From assembly GCF_007671655.1 (NCBI RefSeq), contig NZ_VCGX01000002.1, forward strand, positions 434,001-498,000: a stretch of DNA of 64,000 bases. The letters run 5' to 3'. The notes under the pieces are model-generated. The model ran no database searches. It was not told the DNA's origin and was given only the letters and a program-made list of their open reading frames with translations. Numbering within the stretch: the stretch's first letter is position 1; each line of letters opens with the position of its first letter. Origin of the DNA: Marinobacter piscis (GTDB lineage: Bacteria; Pseudomonadota; Gammaproteobacteria; Pseudomonadales; Oleiphilaceae). This document shows positions 63,322 to 64,000 of the stretch, piece after piece. The position numbers and the translations under genes are program-made.

Positions 63322-64000
63322 TCAGAAATCGTCCAGCATCAGATCATCGTCGTCATCACTGGCAAATGGATCACTTGTCACCTTACCATCATTAATCAGA
63401 AACTCACGACGTTGCATGAACGCATTGCGCACAAATATGTAGGTGTCGCCGGAGACAAACCCTTCCGCGGGAATCAGATCAGCCCGTTTGTCTACAACCT
63501 GAAGTGCTCGCCCGGCATAGCGATAAGACCTGTCCGCCTCCTGCCACAACGATGGGAATGCAAAACCATCTATCCCCATTCCACTGAGGCGACGAGGGCT
63601 GGATGGGCCGAGCAAAGGCAGCATCAGATAAGGGCCGGACCCTGCGCCCCAATAGCCCAGTGTCTGCCCGAAGTCTTCCGGCCTTTCCGGCAGGTCAAAG
63701 GCTGTGGCAACGTCTATCAGCCCACCCAGACCAAATACTGTGTTGTAGGTAAAACGGCCAGCGGCAACAACCGCAGATTCACCCTTCAGCTGCAAAATGC
63801 TGTTAATGAAGTTCCGTATCTCGGACAGATTGTTGAAAAAATTTGTAACACCCCGGTCGGCGAAGTCCGGCATTACTGTACGGTAGGTTTTGGCGACGGG
63901 CTTCAACGCCCAGCGGTCAACACTTTCATTAAAGCTGTAAACCTTCCGGTTCCAGTTTTCATACGGATCCTGAGGGTTCACTTCCGGAGCGCCCTCGGGC
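63322..64000 (-). CDS. mlaA: MlaA lipoprotein of the outer-membrane lipid-asymmetry system (partial)
   Basis: The gene runs off the right edge: the frame is open up to base 64000, and the signal peptide and lipobox cysteine of full-length MlaA are not visible. Visible family marks are NPQDPYENWNRKVYSFNESV, the VacJ-type GVTNFFNNLSEIRNFINSIL, and DFGQTLGYWGAGSGPYLMLP, then LPLLGPSSPRRL. MlaA removes phospholipids from the outer leaflet and passes them to MlaC. The C-terminus is acidic (DDDDDLMLDDF). It is adjacent to the patatin gene, a possible lipid-turnover link. Confidence 0.93.
   Translation of the reverse strand, partial: PEGAPEVNPQDPYENWNRKVYSFNESVDRWALKPVAKTYRTVMPDFADRGVTNFFNNLSEIRNFINSILQLKGESAVVAAGRFTYNTVFGLGGLIDVATAFDLPERPEDFGQTLGYWGAGSGPYLMLPLLGPSSPRRLSGMGIDGFAFPSLWQEADRSYRYAGRALQVVDKRADLIPAEGFVSGDTYIFVRNAFMQRREFLINDGKVTSDPFASDDDDDLMLDDF

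Overview
The window reads as a continuous stretch of chromosome from a gammaproteobacterium close to Marinobacter or Pseudomonas. Protein-level resemblance (for example a PilZ that is nearly the Pseudomonas form), the conserved order leuC-leuD-leuB-asd-fimV-truA-trpF-accD-folC-dedD-cvpA-purF-metZ, and moderately high G+C support this; the genus is an inference. Both ends cut a gene: dnaQ at the left, mlaA at the right. I see no rRNA, tRNA, CRISPR array, phage or insertion sequence, and no gene-free gap over 300 bases.

Layout. 1-4.4 kb: dnaQ, rnhA and a methyltransferase on the minus strand, facing gloB and mltD on the plus strand. 4.5-10.1 kb: a yejA-yejB-yejE-yejF peptide ABC importer. 10.1-12.1 kb: fabI and a DAHP synthase. 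12.2-28.1 kb, all minus: cobA-serS-rarA-lolA-ftsK-metZ-purF-cvpA-dedD-folC-accD-trpA-trpB-trpF (reverse of transcription order). 28.1-36.4 kb, minus: truA, fimV, asd and leuBDC, with a divergent LysR-type regulator at 36.6 kb. 37.5 kb: a long hairpin between convergent genes. 37.6-47.3 kb: a tightly packed minus-strand run that transcribes DUF58, transglutaminase, holB, pilZ, a hydrolase, a DUF4892 protein, a patatin-like protein, prmB and aroC. 47.5-50 kb: an accessory patch of secreted proteins of uncertain function. 50.1-57.1 kb: pabB, thrH, cysH, cysB and a large MalT-like LuxR regulator. 57.4-64 kb, minus: mlaA, a DUF3336 patatin, gspA/exeA, gspB and dinG.

How genes work together. Amino-acid genes dominate the middle: leucine (leuCDB), tryptophan (trpFBA), aspartate family (asd, metZ), the shikimate pathway (DAHP synthase, aroC), folate from chorismate (pabB, folC) and sulfate assimilation with siroheme (cysH, cysB, cobA). 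Envelope functions are interleaved: mltD, lolA, ftsK, dedD, fimV and pilZ (type IV pili), gspAB and mlaA.

The most interesting non-coding signal lies between the convergent LuxR-type gene and dinG (57132-57365). A perfect CRP/Vfr core palindrome, a TATGAT box and two tandem terminator hairpins sit where no protein gene needs a promoter, which suggests an unannotated small RNA. The most interesting unexplained element of structure is a 29-bp stem at 37493-37605. The least understood proteins are the secreted ones at 47492-49983.
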